A DNA stretch of 64,000 bases from Loripinus fragilis (GCA_964019695.1 OZ026524.1:62627066-62691065); one strand, 5' to 3'; numbered from the stretch's first letter, positions 1-10,695 are shown. A program made the numbers and translations. The notes: a model not told the origin generated them from the sequence alone.

Positions 1-170
1 CAACAGAACAACCGCCTTAGAACGGACAGCAGCCTTAGCCACCGGGGGGCTTAAATGCATTTTACTGGTACCAAATCTTCGCCCTAGATTCTGCTGTTGT
101 TGAAGTACAAGAAATGTTCAGCTCGCATGGAGGCCATCTAACTAATGCAATGTATCATTAAGTCTTCCTA
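1..170 (+). repeat. Dispersed repeat family C, copy 1 (cut by window edge)
   Basis: Contains the block GGGGGCTTAAATGCATTTTA followed by a KpnI-like GGTACC, TTCGCCCTAGATTCTGCTG and CAGCTCGCAT. The same blocks recur in the same order at about 2990-3075 and 12960-13070. No protein is encoded, and no terminal repeats are visible because the left end lies outside the window. Confidence 0.7.
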
Positions 171-364
171 ATGATTTTCAATACTCTCAGTGCTTTGATA
201 AACATGAACTGAATGGTATTTTAGGATAAAATTTGCAGAAAAAAGTTTTTTTACGGTATTTGCAGCATACGGAACCGACTTACAGTTACCATTTTATGGT
301 TTAAAATCATATGCGCAATAATATGAGAAATAGTTTACATGTATTTACAGGTATCTGATTATTT

Positions 365-1010
365 AAAATCTTAAAAGCCTCTAGTGCTATTGTTCTCAGT
401 CGTCTGACATTTAGTGAAGGCAATTGAGATTTACCAAGCAAAGTATCACAGCTAGAATTGTAGTCTATATTATATAAATCTGAGGGCTTACTCTATTTTC
501 TTTGTATTAACTTCCCAACAAAAATGCCATGCGAGAGGGCTATAGTTATAATTGACATGATAAATGAATAATATATATTGAAATTCCCAAATCTGCATAA
601 GTTTCTTGCTATTCTCTCCAATCCATTTAGTTGTCTAGATACTTTTTACACACATTTGATATATGAAGATCGAAACTCAATTTAAAATAAATAGTAACAC
701 CCAAAATATTAACATGATCCTCACAACTTATGATATTATTATCCAGATTAAAAGCTATATTTTCATTCTTTGTACCTTTACCAACAGCTATGGTCTGGAA
801 CTTATCTGGCCTAGCTTTCGTGTGATTATCACCAAACCATTTAATCAGCATAAAGCTATTTTCAACAAGATTTGCAGCTAGGTTTGAAAGTACTCCGCGC
901 TCTGTAGACACTGTATTGCATCGGCGTAGATGTACAATTTACTGTTTTTTATAACATGAAAAATTTCATAAATTAATATATTGAGGAGAACAAAACTATG
1001 AGTGAAACAT
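365..1010 (-). pseudogene. LINE reverse transcriptase relic (non-LTR retrotransposon, 3' part of ORF2)
   Basis: On the minus strand, fragments in successive frames read as the palm-to-thumb part of a non-LTR reverse transcriptase. Around 930-1000 there is NSKLYIYADA, a decayed form of the catalytic YADD box. From 640 to 900 there is IKWFGDNHTKARPDKFQ, then ILGVTI and HISNVCKK. From 365 to 500 there is LPSLNVRRLRTIALEAFKIL, a typical RT C-terminal tail. Frameshifts near 890 and 630 and stop codons near 500 break it, and the second catalytic Asp is lost. It is a dead copy. The CR1/Jockey-type assignment is from general family resemblance only. Confidence 0.8.
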
Positions 1011-1189
1011 TTCTGTTTTCCAAAGAGTAAAAGTGCTAAACAATTAAGGATAGAAGTTCTCTTTAAATCCAGAAGTACTTTTATGTGCATGCATACAAAA
1101 TATGCTACAAAAAACGTGACGTTTGTCATTGGAGTTGAAATTCGTGTCAAGGTGATCCCATGGCGCCGATTGTTTTTATTGTCTCTCAC

Positions 1190-1734
1190 ACAAATACATG
1201 ATTCTTTTCTTGCTCAATATTCAATTCTACATTATTAGTATTATTAATAATAATAGTATTATTATTTTAAGCTAAGCTCCTAACGACGCCGTGTCTGATT
1301 ACGCTGCGTTGCGACGTAACCTGATGACGTCACCTTAACATAACAAAATCACGTTATTAGTTTGCTATCTTTTCATATTGAGGTAAATGAGTTGTGCTTT
1401 GATAACACAGGTGAAAACTACAAAACTATCTTGGTTGCAAGACAAGAAAATCTCACAGCAGATAAATCTCAGAGTGCAAGAAAATGCGTTTTGGCCATGT
1501 TTTATTTTTGCCTGTATACAGCTTTCTCATAACGTGCGCAAAATGCTATAGATAAATCGGATAGCTCGAATACCAGTTTAAATCAAAGTAAATTGATATA
1601 CAACATATTTTCTTTTGAAATATACATGTACTTGTAAGAGCCATCTTATGTGGCGTTTTTTTACCAACAACATGTATGGTTATTTTGATAGAAAATAAGG
1701 ACCCGACCAATGTTAATGCAATGGAACGAACGTA
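1190..1734. other. No gene seen; short AAT-rich run
   Basis: AT-rich sequence with an imperfect (AAT/ATT)n run at about 1233-1270. No coding signal, RNA gene or recognised repeat was found. Confidence 0.5.
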
Positions 1735-2420
1735 TGTGATCGTTTGTCTTTCATAGTTTATCTGATTCCAACCAAAGTCGCACTAAAACGCCGCTTAAAC
1801 ATTAAATTACTCGTTTTGTTACATTGGATTTCTCCATACAAATGGCGTAAACGTCAAATTTTCAAACGTAATAACAACGTCAAAGCCACGCGCAACGTTG
1901 TCATGAACAAAAGCATCTGCGAAATCGGTGATCAGTCTAGACCACAAAGCCTTCCCGTGTAACGTATTGCAAACATTTCAGGGTCCATTTTTTAAGAATT
2001 TCAAAGTAAAACCCCATGTTCAAACAGCATGTGAATCTTAGGATTTGAACGTGAAATTTCATCCATTTGACAATTGCTTCAAACAGCTATCGCATAGATA
2101 TTTATGCAAAATAAAGAGATTACACATGTTGTCCATGTATTCAAGTAACATTTGCTGGTCCAAAGGAAGCTGTTTGAACACGAGGCCGAACGGCTGAGTA
2201 TTCAAACTTCTGCCGAGGGACCTGACAAGTTTTAATGCCATGAAAAAAAATGGGTGATCGTTATTTTTGCATATTTTAACTGATTCCAACCAAATTCGCG
2301 CTGAAAACGCTACAGTAATGTAACTAAGCTTTAAAATATAATTATCTCTTTCGCTAGAAAACTTTCGAATGTCGTCACAACATTAAAGCCGTACGCGACG
2401 TTTGTCATTTAATCGTGCAC
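1735..2420 (+). repeat. Diverged direct duplication (1735-1915 and 2252-2420)
   Basis: Both segments carry, in order, TGATCG, a CTGATTCCAACCAAA block, a CGC-CTAAAACGC-like block, and a CAACRTYAAAGCC-CGCGACG-like block ending in TTGTCAT. They lie about 515 bp apart in the same orientation and are strongly diverged. The intervening 1916-2251 has no coding signal. The pair may be the remnant of one tandemly duplicated mobile element. Confidence 0.45.
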
Positions 2421-3075
2421 ACAAGATAAACTAGACTGCGCAGCCGATGGAGCGCCACTGAAAATCTCCACGCTAATATTGTTCACCCCAGCATCCCCAA
2501 GTCCCATCCCATTTGGCATGAACTAGGCGACAGAATGAAAATTGCGTTCAAGATGTTTTATATCTTTCATTTGTGAGAACACACACAAAGTTTGGTATAA
2601 AAATCTTTGAAATTGACTTTGTAATTGAAATTTATTCAAATTTGACCTTTCACCCCACCCCAAGGTCACCAGTTTGACCCTAGGGTAAAATTTTGAAGTT
2701 GTAATGTAAATATATATGTAGAATAGTAAATGAGTATGATCAGGAAATACCACAATCACAACTGCAGACAAACCCATGGCGACACAAGGAATACATGTAG
2801 CCACACAACAATCACGAGACACCAGGAAGAAAAACTAAGCAAAGCAGCCAGTTCTCTCTTCCCCATCAAATGATTGCAAAACTAGAATGGGCATAAAGTA
2901 GCGTACAACAAAACATATAAAAAATCACACTCATATAAATGGAGTAACAATAAACAACGACTCAACAACAACAAAACCACCGCCTTAGGACAACAGGGGG
3001 GCTTAAATGCATTTTACTGGTACCAAATCTTCGCCCTACATTCTGCTGCTGTTGAGTGCAAGAAATCTTCAGCTC
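2420..3075 (+). repeat. Dispersed repeat families D and C, copy 2
   Basis: Positions 2420-2640 match the arm of inverted element D seen at 13380-13560 (GCGCCA, GACAGAATGAAAAT, TTTGTGAGAACACA, TTGGTATAAAAATCTTTGAA). From about 2700 the sequence follows repeat C as at 12690-13070 (GAGTATGATCAGGAAATACC, GAGACACCAGGAAG, GGGGCTTAAATGCATTTTAC). D therefore appears inserted in, or fused to, C. No coding capacity. Confidence 0.65.
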
Positions 3076-3290
3076 GCATGTATCATCTTTATTTAAGAAT
3101 GTTTCATCTTTATTTAAGAATGCTTCATCTTTATTTAAGAATGTTTCATCTTTATTTAAGAATGCTTCATCTTTATTTAAGAATGTTTCATCTTTACATA
3201 AGATTGTGTCATCTGTGTTTTAGATCATATTGCATTACTATAATACTTATATGTGACATCTGTATGTAGGAATAAGACATCTGTATGTAA
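3076..3290 (+). repeat. 21-bp minisatellite
   Basis: About six near-identical copies of ATGTTTCATCTTTATTTAAGA (21 bp; given here only as the consensus seen) followed by decaying units to about 3290. The unit is a multiple of three, so it stays open and would give a 7-residue repeat, which I regard as spurious. The array begins exactly where repeat C copy 2 reaches TGTATCATC. Confidence 0.9.
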
Positions 3291-3679
3291 GGATGTGAAA
3301 GAATTTCTAGCGATAAGGCGAGCAATCTCCCTAAACGAGACGTTAATTTTGTTTTGTTGAAATAATGACTGGAGAAACTAGGCACATTCAACAAATATAT
3401 ATAGAAGAGCCGTCGATGCACCATTGCCCCCGAATTTGTATATTTAAAACGGGGTTTCCTTTATGCGTGTAATAACTCTACTTCTTATCGAATGAGAATT
3501 TATTTCGATCATCAACTGTGCTTGTTATTCAATAACATATATGGGAACTAGACCGTTAAACAAGGAACCACGCTATGTACAGTAAAACTATTTATACAGT
3601 TGATGTACAATAAAAACGACCATCTTGCAAAGTGGCCTATTTTTATCAGATATTCGATGTCTTCTTTCGCTTATACAAA
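3291..3679. other. No gene seen
   Basis: AT-rich. The segment TCTAGCGATAAGGCGA at about 3306 has an inverted partner CGCCTTATCGCTAGA near 4176, which may mark the ends of an old element of about 890 bp. That is too weak to annotate separately. Confidence 0.3.
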
Positions 3680-3680
3680 C

Positions 3681-3782
3681 CCTCCCCCCCCCCCCCAAGA
3701 CCCAAGACGCCCTTTACATATATTATATATTTGTATAGCGAAATTTAATTGTCCAAAAGGCATCTTGGGTCTAGGGGGGGAA
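3681..3782. repeat. Short hairpin MITE with C-run and G-run ends
   Basis: The left end is a run of 13 C followed by AAGACCCAAGACGCC. The right end is GGCATCTTGGGTCT then AGGGGGGG. The arms pair across an AT-rich loop of about 50 bp, giving an inverted-repeat element of about 100 bp. Confidence 0.7.
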
Positions 3783-3796
3783 AGCATCTAAAAACA

Positions 3797-4484
3797 AACT
3801 GAAAGACGCCAGTTTCATCTTTTCAATGACAAACGTCACAATTTTAAGTATATTTCGTACGCATGCGCAGAAGGAATACCGTAAACTTACGGAAATGAAG
3901 GGCACTTATATTCTTAATATTTTAGAACTCTTACTTTTTGAAAACCTGCAAATGATTTACTAAAACTCTCGTCTAAACGGCACCCAGTCTAAAGACGTAA
4001 AATGAGGGGTGGGAGTAGAAGGCGCAAGTTTTCACGGCTTTGTAAATGATGAATCGCTTGGAAACCTATTTTGATGCTTTCTATGCATATTTTACTACCG
4101 AACAGTCCAATTTTAAAAACATTAGGGCAATTTGAAAATTTAGGTTTTGTAATCATGTCAACTAGGGAAAATATACGCCTTATCGCTAGAGCTCCTTCCT
4201 TTGTAAGACTATGATATTTCTTTAAATTTCTTGATTTCATAATTTGATTTTTTGATGAGTAAATGTATTAAATTTCGTTCGATACTAAACTCAAAGGTAT
4301 AAAACCCAGTTATTGAAATAAATATTTCATCTGCAGTAATGAAAACAGGTTTAAAAATTGAGAAAATAAATCAAGGTCATCTAACAAAACAGTTGATGTT
4401 TTCCTTCAAATTTAAGCTGGACACCACTATGCATTCTTATCTACCTTGACAAGTCCTCGTGTTAACCACAGAAGAACATTTCAG
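3797..4484. other. No gene seen
   Basis: AT-rich. An open frame on the minus strand at 3989-4240 has no recognisable motif and no splice or promoter support. Nothing else is annotated. Confidence 0.4.
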
Positions 4485-4825
4485 TTGTCTAATGTAAGAA
4501 TGTGACACCCCTATGAAAGAATATGACATTTTTATTTAAGAATGTAGCATCTCTATTTAAGATGATATGACATCATTATATAGAATTGTGACATTTCTCT
4601 ATTTAAGAATACAACATATGTATGACAGAATATGACATATATATGTAGGAATCTCTTATTTGCCTGTAAGGATGTGACTTCAATATGTAAAATTGTGACA
4701 TCTGTATGTAATAATATGACACCTGTATGTAAGAATGTGACATGTATGTAAGTATGCGACATATAATTGTAAGAATATAACATCTCTATGAAAGGAAGTG
4801 ATATCTCTATTTAAGAATGTTACAT
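4485..4825 (+). repeat. Degenerate copy of the 21-bp minisatellite
   Basis: Around 15 diverged units of the pattern AAGAATGTGACATCTNTAT, with TATTTAAGAATGT recurring as in the cleaner array at 3076-3290. Length drift between units suggests an older array of the same family. Confidence 0.75.
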
Positions 4826-4887
4826 AATATGTATATTATATATGTACCAAATCGATATTTTTATACAATAATAAGTTATATGTTAAA

Positions 4888-4972
4888 TGAAAAAAGATGC
4901 TATTTGACAAATAGCACCTTTTTCAAAACAAAGAAAAAGGTGCTATCTGTCAAATGGTACCTTTTGTCACCA
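4888..4972. repeat. Paired 23-bp dyads (GGTGCTAT...ATAGCACC)
   Basis: Two dyads are separated by about 20 bp: GATGCTATTTGACAAATAG with CACC, then GGTGCTATCTGTCAAATGG with TACC. Each is nearly self-complementary. A third copy, GGTGTTATGTGACACATAGC, lies at about 5696, directly beyond foldback element A1. The foldback may therefore have inserted into a small hairpin repeat. Confidence 0.6.
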
Positions 4973-5024
4973 AATACTGTGTTGTTGTAATAATGTTGGT
5001 ATATGCTAACGGTATTATTTGTCA

Positions 5025-5696
5025 TTTATCATGTGACGTCGCGTCTGGGAGTGAAATAACGCCATGCAATAATATCTGTAAACCACTAGTGGTTTATCGA
5101 TTCACGGGAAACGTTATTACGTCCATTACAACGTTGCGTACATAATGACGCAATTATAACGTTTTAACGCCAAAATGAGATTTCAAAGTAATCTTAATGT
5201 CATATGATAAATAGAATCTAACATTCGTGCTCCTGTATTATTGAATTTATTAAACTCGTTGCGAAAAAGAGATAAAATGCCTGGCAAGCCTCGCATTTTA
5301 TCTCTTTTCCCCAACTCGTTTAATAAATTCAATAAAACATGAGCACCCATGTAAGATCCTCTATTAAACACCTTTTAACTCTAAATATCTTTAACTATAG
5401 CAGCACTTTTCTTCCAACTATATGAGTGCTCATGTTTTATTGAATTTATTAAACGAGTTTTCGCAACGAGTTTAATAAATTCAATAATACAAGGGCACGA
5501 ATGTTAGATTCTATTTATCATATGACAAATTCTTTGAAATCTCATTTCTGGCGTAAAACGTTATGATTTTGTCATCATGTACGCAATATTGTTATGGACG
5601 TAATAACGTTTCCCGTAAATCGATAAACCACTAGTGGTTTACAGATTTTATTGCATGGCGTTATTTCACTCCCAGACGCGACGTCATATGATAAAA
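5025..5696. mobile_element. Foldback element A, copy 1 (double-armed)
   Basis: Starts TTTATCATGTGACGTCGCG and ends CGTCATATGATAAA. Two arms of about 340 bp (left, complete) and 275 bp (right) are inverted copies joined by a 55-bp spacer (5367-5421). Each arm carries, from the outside in: GGGAGTGAAATAACGCCATG, an ACCACTAGTGGT palindrome, GATAAATAGAATCTAACATT, and a long hairpin ending in CCTCTAT. The right arm has lost its hairpin loop (ACGAGTTTTCGCAACGAG) and the terminal ATAGAGGATC. No open reading frame. Confidence 0.9.
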
Positions 5697-6201
5697 GGTG
5701 TTATGTGACACATAGCACCTTCTGCTGCAAATTGGACAGCAAATAACTCATTTTGCTGCTAACAAAATTATAGATCATACGCACATAGGACCAACTGAAA
5801 TTTTGTTTCCATAACTTGTGTTTAAGGAATACAACCACAATAATTTGTGAGATGATAGATATTGTGTTAAGTATCGTAAAAACTAAAATAACTCAATATT
5901 GTTGAAAATTTTAGATAGCACCTCCCACCACTAAGGGGGCGATAATCAATTAATACCATTGACACCCTCATCTAATTAAGGAATGTCTTATGTTCAATTA
6001 TTGACTGTACGGTAAGAATCAAATGAAACAAACTATTTATTTACTTATTTATTTAATTATACATTTGTTATAGATGGTGGCACAATTAGATATGCCAAAC
6101 ATACTAAAAAGTGACTTACACCATATTATAATGATTGTTAAAACTAAGTAAACATTAAAAAACGAGCGCATAAAACTTTGCAATGTTTAAAATATATATA
6201 C
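5697..6201. other. No gene seen
   Basis: AT-rich sequence with no coding or repeat signal beyond a second GATAGCACC at about 5913. Confidence 0.4.
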
Positions 6202-6214
6202 ATTCCATAGGAAT

Positions 6215-6379
6215 TGTTGTTGTTTTGTTAGTGTTTAACGTCCCACCAACAGCTAAGGTCATATGGAGACGGGGCCACAGCTTAAAGTCTCATCCGACAG
6301 ACTGGAGAAGCCGGGGATCGAACCTGCGACCCCTGGTTTACAAGGCAAGTGGCTTATCCACTACACCACAGCGGCTCCT
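6215..6379 (-). mobile_element. tRNA-derived SINE with 13-bp target-site duplication
   Basis: The minus strand begins GGAGCCGCTGTGGTGTAGTG (A-box region) and carries the B-box GGTTCGATCCC about 50 bp in. The 3' part ends in a TTG-rich tail, seen on the plus strand as GTTGTTGTTTTGTTAG. It is flanked by perfect 13-bp duplications ATTCCATAGGAAT at 6202-6214 and 6380-6392, which proves retroposition. About 165 bp. The head does not fold into a functional tRNA. Confidence 0.92.
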
Positions 6380-6598
6380 ATTCCATAGGAATGGCTGCAT
6401 TTAAAACATAATAAGAATCTGGACATAACATAATACAAATTTCCAGAACTATCATAGACGCTAGCAATGCCACAGTACAGCATTCACGGTACAACATAAA
6501 CAGCGGTACAGGGAGCATGTGGCAGAAACCAATGTCCTGACATCCACATTCCCTGTGTTAGCGGTTGTACATATGTATAATACATGCGAAATACACAT

Positions 6599-6757
6599 TA
6601 TCATAATAGTAACTTGATCTGGCGTACTGTATCACGTCGAGTGGATGAGGTCATACCATCGGATCACCTGAGACGCGTAGCGTCGAGGGTGATCCAATGG
6701 TATTGCCTCATCCTCGAGACGTGATACTGTACGCCAGATCAAGTTACTATTATGATG
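6599..6757. mobile_element. Foldback MITE, 159 bp
   Basis: Near-perfect inverted arms of about 66 bp: left TCATAATAGTAACTTGATCT, right AGATCAAGTTACTATTATGA. The loop is a GC-rich GAGACGCGTAGCGTCGAG that is itself partly self-complementary. No coding capacity. Confidence 0.88.
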
Positions 6758-7089
6758 ATATGTTTATTATATGCCTTTTTCTGACATTCTTTTCTGACAT
6801 TCTTTCTGATTTTAAAACCTGTTTTGGTCTTTAATCCCGAAAAAAATGCGGGAACGTTTGCCATAACGTTACGTTTCTTGACGTCACGTCAATATGTTTT
6901 CCGTCTCTGGTTCCATGCTTGCAATTTACTTTACGTAACGTTGCCGCAAAAGCAGGTAACCGACGTGAGCCTCGTTTTCCGTATCAGATGGCCAGAAAAC
7001 AGACAGTTCTAAAGTCGTATCAGTTATAGGTATATAATAAGCAGCAATAGTTAGTGTCTCTGGATATCACTGAATACTTGAAGTAAACC
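6758..7089. other. No gene seen
   Basis: Contains an open frame at 6824-7012 with no recognisable motif. It may include the 3' untranslated part of the adjacent LINE relic. Confidence 0.35.
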
Positions 7090-7670
7090 AGATTTAATCT
7101 CTTTGATTAAGAGTTAAAAATGTTTCCAGCTTTTTCTTGAAAGTCAACAGAGATCCAGAAACCCTGACCGTTTGAGATAAAGCATAGATTATGAATGGAT
7201 ACCTGATAAGGGTACTAATAACTCAGTTAGATAAACGGGTATTAAATTTGTTAAATTTCCGTAGTTAAGCACTGCTTTATTATATTTTAATCGTTTCTTT
7301 ACTGAGAGTCAGTCAGTTAAGTTCATGAAACATAAGGGAAGATGGTATGTCAAAGTTACCTTTGTGAATGATCCACACGGCTCGTTTCTGCAGTTTTGAC
7401 AACCGTGGGATGTTTCCAATTGATGTTGTGCCCCATGTGTTGGAGCCATAGTCTATCAAAGGAAGAATATATCCCTGATAAAATCGTTTCTGAACACAGG
7501 TTGGTACGTATTCAGCTAATTGTCTCAAAAGCGATGTTTTAGTGGACATAGCTGAACATAAGTTATATATGTGGGCCGGACAAGTCAAGTGCCGGTCGAG
7601 ATGAACCCCAAGTAGTTTCAGAGTGGACGTGTTTTGTATGCAGACGTCATGTACCTGTAAATTCAGTTTA
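7090..7670 (-). pseudogene. LINE reverse transcriptase relic, C-terminal part
   Basis: On the minus strand, 7660-7313 reads STLKLLGVHLDRHLTCPAHI, then ILPLIDYGSNTWG, LSKLQKRAVWIIHKGNFD and SSLMFHELN. This is the conserved block after the palm of a non-LTR reverse transcriptase. After a frameshift near 7315 the next frame continues with KRLKYNKAVLNYGNLTN and IPVYLTELLVP, down to about 7090. Frame changes and stops make it inactive. It lies downstream of the glycosyltransferase-like gene on the same strand and may sit in or near its 3' flank. Confidence 0.85.
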
Positions 7671-8121
7671 CGACTGTCATTTATTGGTTTTAGTACCTAT
7701 AGGTCATACATGTGGTTTTGTTGTAATTGAGTGGAAGTTTGTTTTCTTTTCTCCAATGTTTTGCATTATTAAGGTCTCTTTGTAACTGGATTTCAACGGT
7801 TTCAATGCTTTTATCACACTTTGCTTTAACTATCGTCTTTGCACTTTCGTTTTGGCAAGGGAGATTGTTGGCAAAACTGATTTAAAGTGTAAATGAACCA
7901 GTGTGCCAGCTCTCTGTTGTCTCAAAACGCATACAGAAACAGACCTGCTGACCATTCGCGGAAATTTAACTGCACAATCTAGGCCCTCGGCTAGCTGTGC
8001 GCGAATTGTGTGGCTGAATTTCATTGACTCAAGTGTTCACAAAACAAATGGCAGACGAACAGTACCATTTATACTGAAGCAAACACAATTTTCCAGCATC
8101 ATACATCAAATATTTTGTACA
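7671..8121 (-). other. 3' flank / possible 3' UTR of the glycosyltransferase-like gene
   Basis: No AATAAA is visible on the minus strand in the first 400 bases after the stop codon. The first match (7685-7680) lies at the edge of the LINE relic. The 3' end of the transcript cannot be placed from sequence alone. Confidence 0.3.
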
Positions 8122-9158
8122 TTAAGTATAAACGTATATATGTCTGTCTGTATGTTTGTCTCTTTTGTTCATTACTTGTGTCTCGTTCAGTAAGGCACAC
8201 TCACGTGACACATTTCTTTGAGAAAGAACAATAGAACCGAATTTATACTTTGTCATGTATTCAGCGCATAGAACTGTGCCAGCACGAAGATTTATAAATT
8301 TGTAAAGCCCTTTTAAGATGTTTAAATCATAGTGTTTATTTTTGCGTAATCGGCTTTCATAGTTTCCAAAATGGGTTGTTTGGTGACTAGCTAGGATTGT
8401 GTTCGAAGCATCAATTACCACATGATTTTGATAACGTGCGTTAGACACGAGCCAAATGTCATAAACCTGTCGCCCAATCGTCAATTCCGGTATATCCTTC
8501 CATGGATACGCCTTAGACGTGATAAAATAATCAATTGCCCAGGGCCCAAAATACGTTCCTCTGTTATGTGTTGTTGATGTCAGTTGCCCAAATGATGAAG
8601 CCTCGAATTTGGTGACGTTTTCTAAGTTGTATCTCCTCCCAACAATTAACAACTTTGTTTGTGTCAAATAGGACTTTTCTATTTGAACAGGGACTTCTTT
8701 ATTTGTCTTTGTATCTTTAAACTCGCTTCTATTGTACCCAATCGCAATCAATGTATCTATTAGTGTGTCTGTATACAGTATATCACTATTACTATACGCA
8801 TAGAATGTTGTATTGTAAGCTGACATCACATCTTCATACATATATTTCATCACAGGAAATCCGTCGCTAGACGCCACTCTTATTGGATGGACCAACCATC
8901 CTTTCTCTCTACATTCACCCGCGACTGATGACTCGTCAGTGAACACTATTGGTATAACAAATGTACGGAGTGCTGCCCAGTTCTTCACAGTGATGTTGTG
9001 CACTAGATATTTTTCAACATGATTATTCCATGTTGTGAATAAAGTCAACAGTGGTTCACTTCTTCCTTCATTAATTCTCTCCTTTAGTGTTAACTTGATT
9101 CTCTCAGCCACTGGAGAAGTGAGGTTTAAATAGGTCGGGGTCACTTCGAACTTCGTTT
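8122..9158 (-). CDS. Glycosyltransferase-like protein, terminal coding exon (lumenal domain)
   Basis: This exon encodes 345 residues (54-398 of the deduced protein) and ends in TAA at 8124-8122. A 3' splice site precedes it: TTTGTATTTTAG at 9170-9159 on the minus strand. No ATG exists upstream in frame before the splice site, so this is not a first exon. Motifs, from my knowledge of a widespread family of uncharacterised glycosyltransferase-like proteins in bacteria, plants and molluscs, are: YSNSDILYTD at about 175-184 (resembling the N-G/S-D nucleotide-sugar region), FGPWAIDYF at 257-265, IPELTIGRQVYDIWLVSNAR at 276-295 and VVIDASNTILASHQ at 300-313. Seven N-glycosylation sequons (about residues 65, 108, 169, 196, 234, 369, 379) fit a secretory-pathway lumenal location. 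The frame is intact over 1 kb, unlike everything around it. Donor and acceptor substrates are unknown. The family assignment is by motif recall, not by search. Confidence 0.82.
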
Positions 9159-9283
9159 CTAAAATACAAATATGAGAACATAGCAATGAAAAAAAAAATC
9201 AAAGTCAAAATAAGTAAAAAATATGTAAATTATTTTTCTTGATATTGCACAAATACTTTATTAACTTAAAAATGATAGCCTGT

Positions 9284-9792
9284 GCCCATAATTACAATGC
9301 CTTCATAAAGTTAAGGACGACGTTAGTTAAGACTTTTGATTCTTTTGGATACGAAAAGTAACGTTTCAAACTTATTAAAATCAAACTTGGTTCATGTACA
9401 CGTTAGATCACAATGACATCTTTAACTATTATATATACTGCAGCCATCCTGCAATTTATTTGATATTTAAAATACCAGGTTGAAATTTAAATACTTAACT
9501 AAGGTCGTCCTTAACTTTAAGGACTGAGGCATTGTAATTTTGGGCCCTGGGCTCAAAATTACAATGCCTCAGTCCTTAAAGCTACGGAAGACTTAAGTTA
9601 ATAGTTGCTTTTTAGAAATTCAAAAAATAACGTTTCAAAATAGTTACATTTTTTCTGTAGATCACAATTTATATATTTGACCATAAGTACTGCATCGATC
9701 CTGGCAGTTTATCTAACATTTAAAATAACATGTTGAATATCAATACTTACGTCGTACTTAAATTTAAGGAAGCATTGTAATTTTGGGTCCTG
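9284..9792. mobile_element. MITE dimer: two direct copies of a ~250-bp TIR element
   Basis: Unit 1 (about 9284-9548) and unit 2 (about 9549-9792) both begin with AATTACAATGCCT and end with GCATTGTAATTTTGGG. Internal blocks occur in the same order in both: TAACGTTTCAAA, AGATCACAA, CTGCA-NCC-ATCCTG and a TTTAAAATAMCATGTTGAA-like block. The palindrome at the junction (GGGCCCTGGGCTC) marks abutting termini. Insertion of one element beside another of its kind, or tandem duplication, would explain it. Confidence 0.85.
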
Positions 9793-10078
9793 GTAATTTG
9801 TGATATAAGTGCGTCATTTAAATACAATCTAAAAATTATTTTTAGGTCTGGCTTTAACAATGTATTGCCAATAATCATGCAAAATTTCATTAAAATGAAG
9901 TAAATTTAAAGTTAATGGTGTAACATGCCAGGGTTTGTGTCACCAATTAAAATAAAAAGTCACATATTTCACCAAAGCTCGTTAATAGCTCACGTTCTCT
10001 GTTAATTGCAGCTACATGTAGTAATTTGGTTTAAACGTATTTATTTGAAAATAACAATTTGCTTAATCATAAAACATG
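9793..10078. other. No gene seen
   Basis: AT-rich intronic sequence with no recognised motif. Confidence 0.4.
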
Positions 10079-10695
10079 CATGGTGTCTCAAAAAGCGTGG
10101 ACTTTTTGTTCAAATAGCACCAATTCCTGTATAATATGTAGAAACCTTTTGATTTTTTGTGTAGCTATAGCTAGTGATATCCCTTCCCTCTGATGATTCA
10201 CCACCAGATGGCGATTCAAGAGGAAGTGACTTCATCATGGCATTATAATGTAATCATGACATTATTTCCTCGTCGATACCACGTTTGCTGTTGTTAAAAT
10301 GGCTTCCAGTGAAAATTCTCTTGTGCCAGAGCGTTTTGAGGCTTACTCTTTTAGGAAACAAGAATTTAAAGTGTCTCAAACAATGGAAATTCTTTATAAA
10401 TCAAAGAACTGGGTGATAAAACGGTCTGTTTATAGTGAAACTGGAGAATTGATCCAGAAAAGTGGTAGGCCAAAAAATCTGTGTTTTGCCATTGACGGGA
10501 AATGATGTCACGATTGCTTTATGAGGTCATTATGATGTCACTTCCTGTTGAAGCATCATCTGGTGATAAAACATCATCCGAGGAAAAGGATATCATTTTG
10601 CTTTGGCAACACAAAAAAGCAAAATGTTTGAACCTTTTATACAGGAAATATTGCAATTTGAAAAAAGCTCCACGTTTTTTGAGGCACCCTGTGCA
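10079..10695 (+). mobile_element. Non-autonomous mariner-like element with ~210-bp inverted ends
   Basis: The left end GGTGTCTCAAAAAGCGTGGA and the right end, whose complement is GGGTGCCTCAAAAAACGTGG, continue as inverted copies for about 210 bp (shared CTGTATAA, ACCAGATG and AGGAAGTGAC blocks). The core retains only a short open frame. Total length is 617 bp, against more than 1.2 kb for an autonomous mariner. The exact ends and the TA duplication are not resolved. Confidence 0.85.
10299..10505 (+). pseudogene. Truncated mariner/Tc1-type transposase, N-terminal helix-turn-helix only
   Basis: The frame starts at ATG 10299 (AAAATGG context) and encodes 68 residues. Residues of about 35-60 read KSKNWVIKRSVYSETGELIQ followed by SGRPK, matching the N-terminal DNA-binding region of IS630/Tc1/mariner transposases (W-V-x-R...E-T-G...G-R-P-K). 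The whole DDE/D catalytic domain is missing, and translation stops inside the right inverted repeat. The short frame is uninterrupted, so a DNA-binding-only peptide is conceivable, although no expression evidence exists. Confidence 0.7.

Noticed and set aside
3078..3269. Heptad-like repeat peptide from the 21-bp array
   Set aside because: The minisatellite unit is divisible by three. The peptide is a by-product.
8122..9186. Start of the glycosyltransferase-like frame at 9186
   Set aside because: The codon there is TTG and a clear 3' splice site lies at 9159, so the segment before 9158 is intron.
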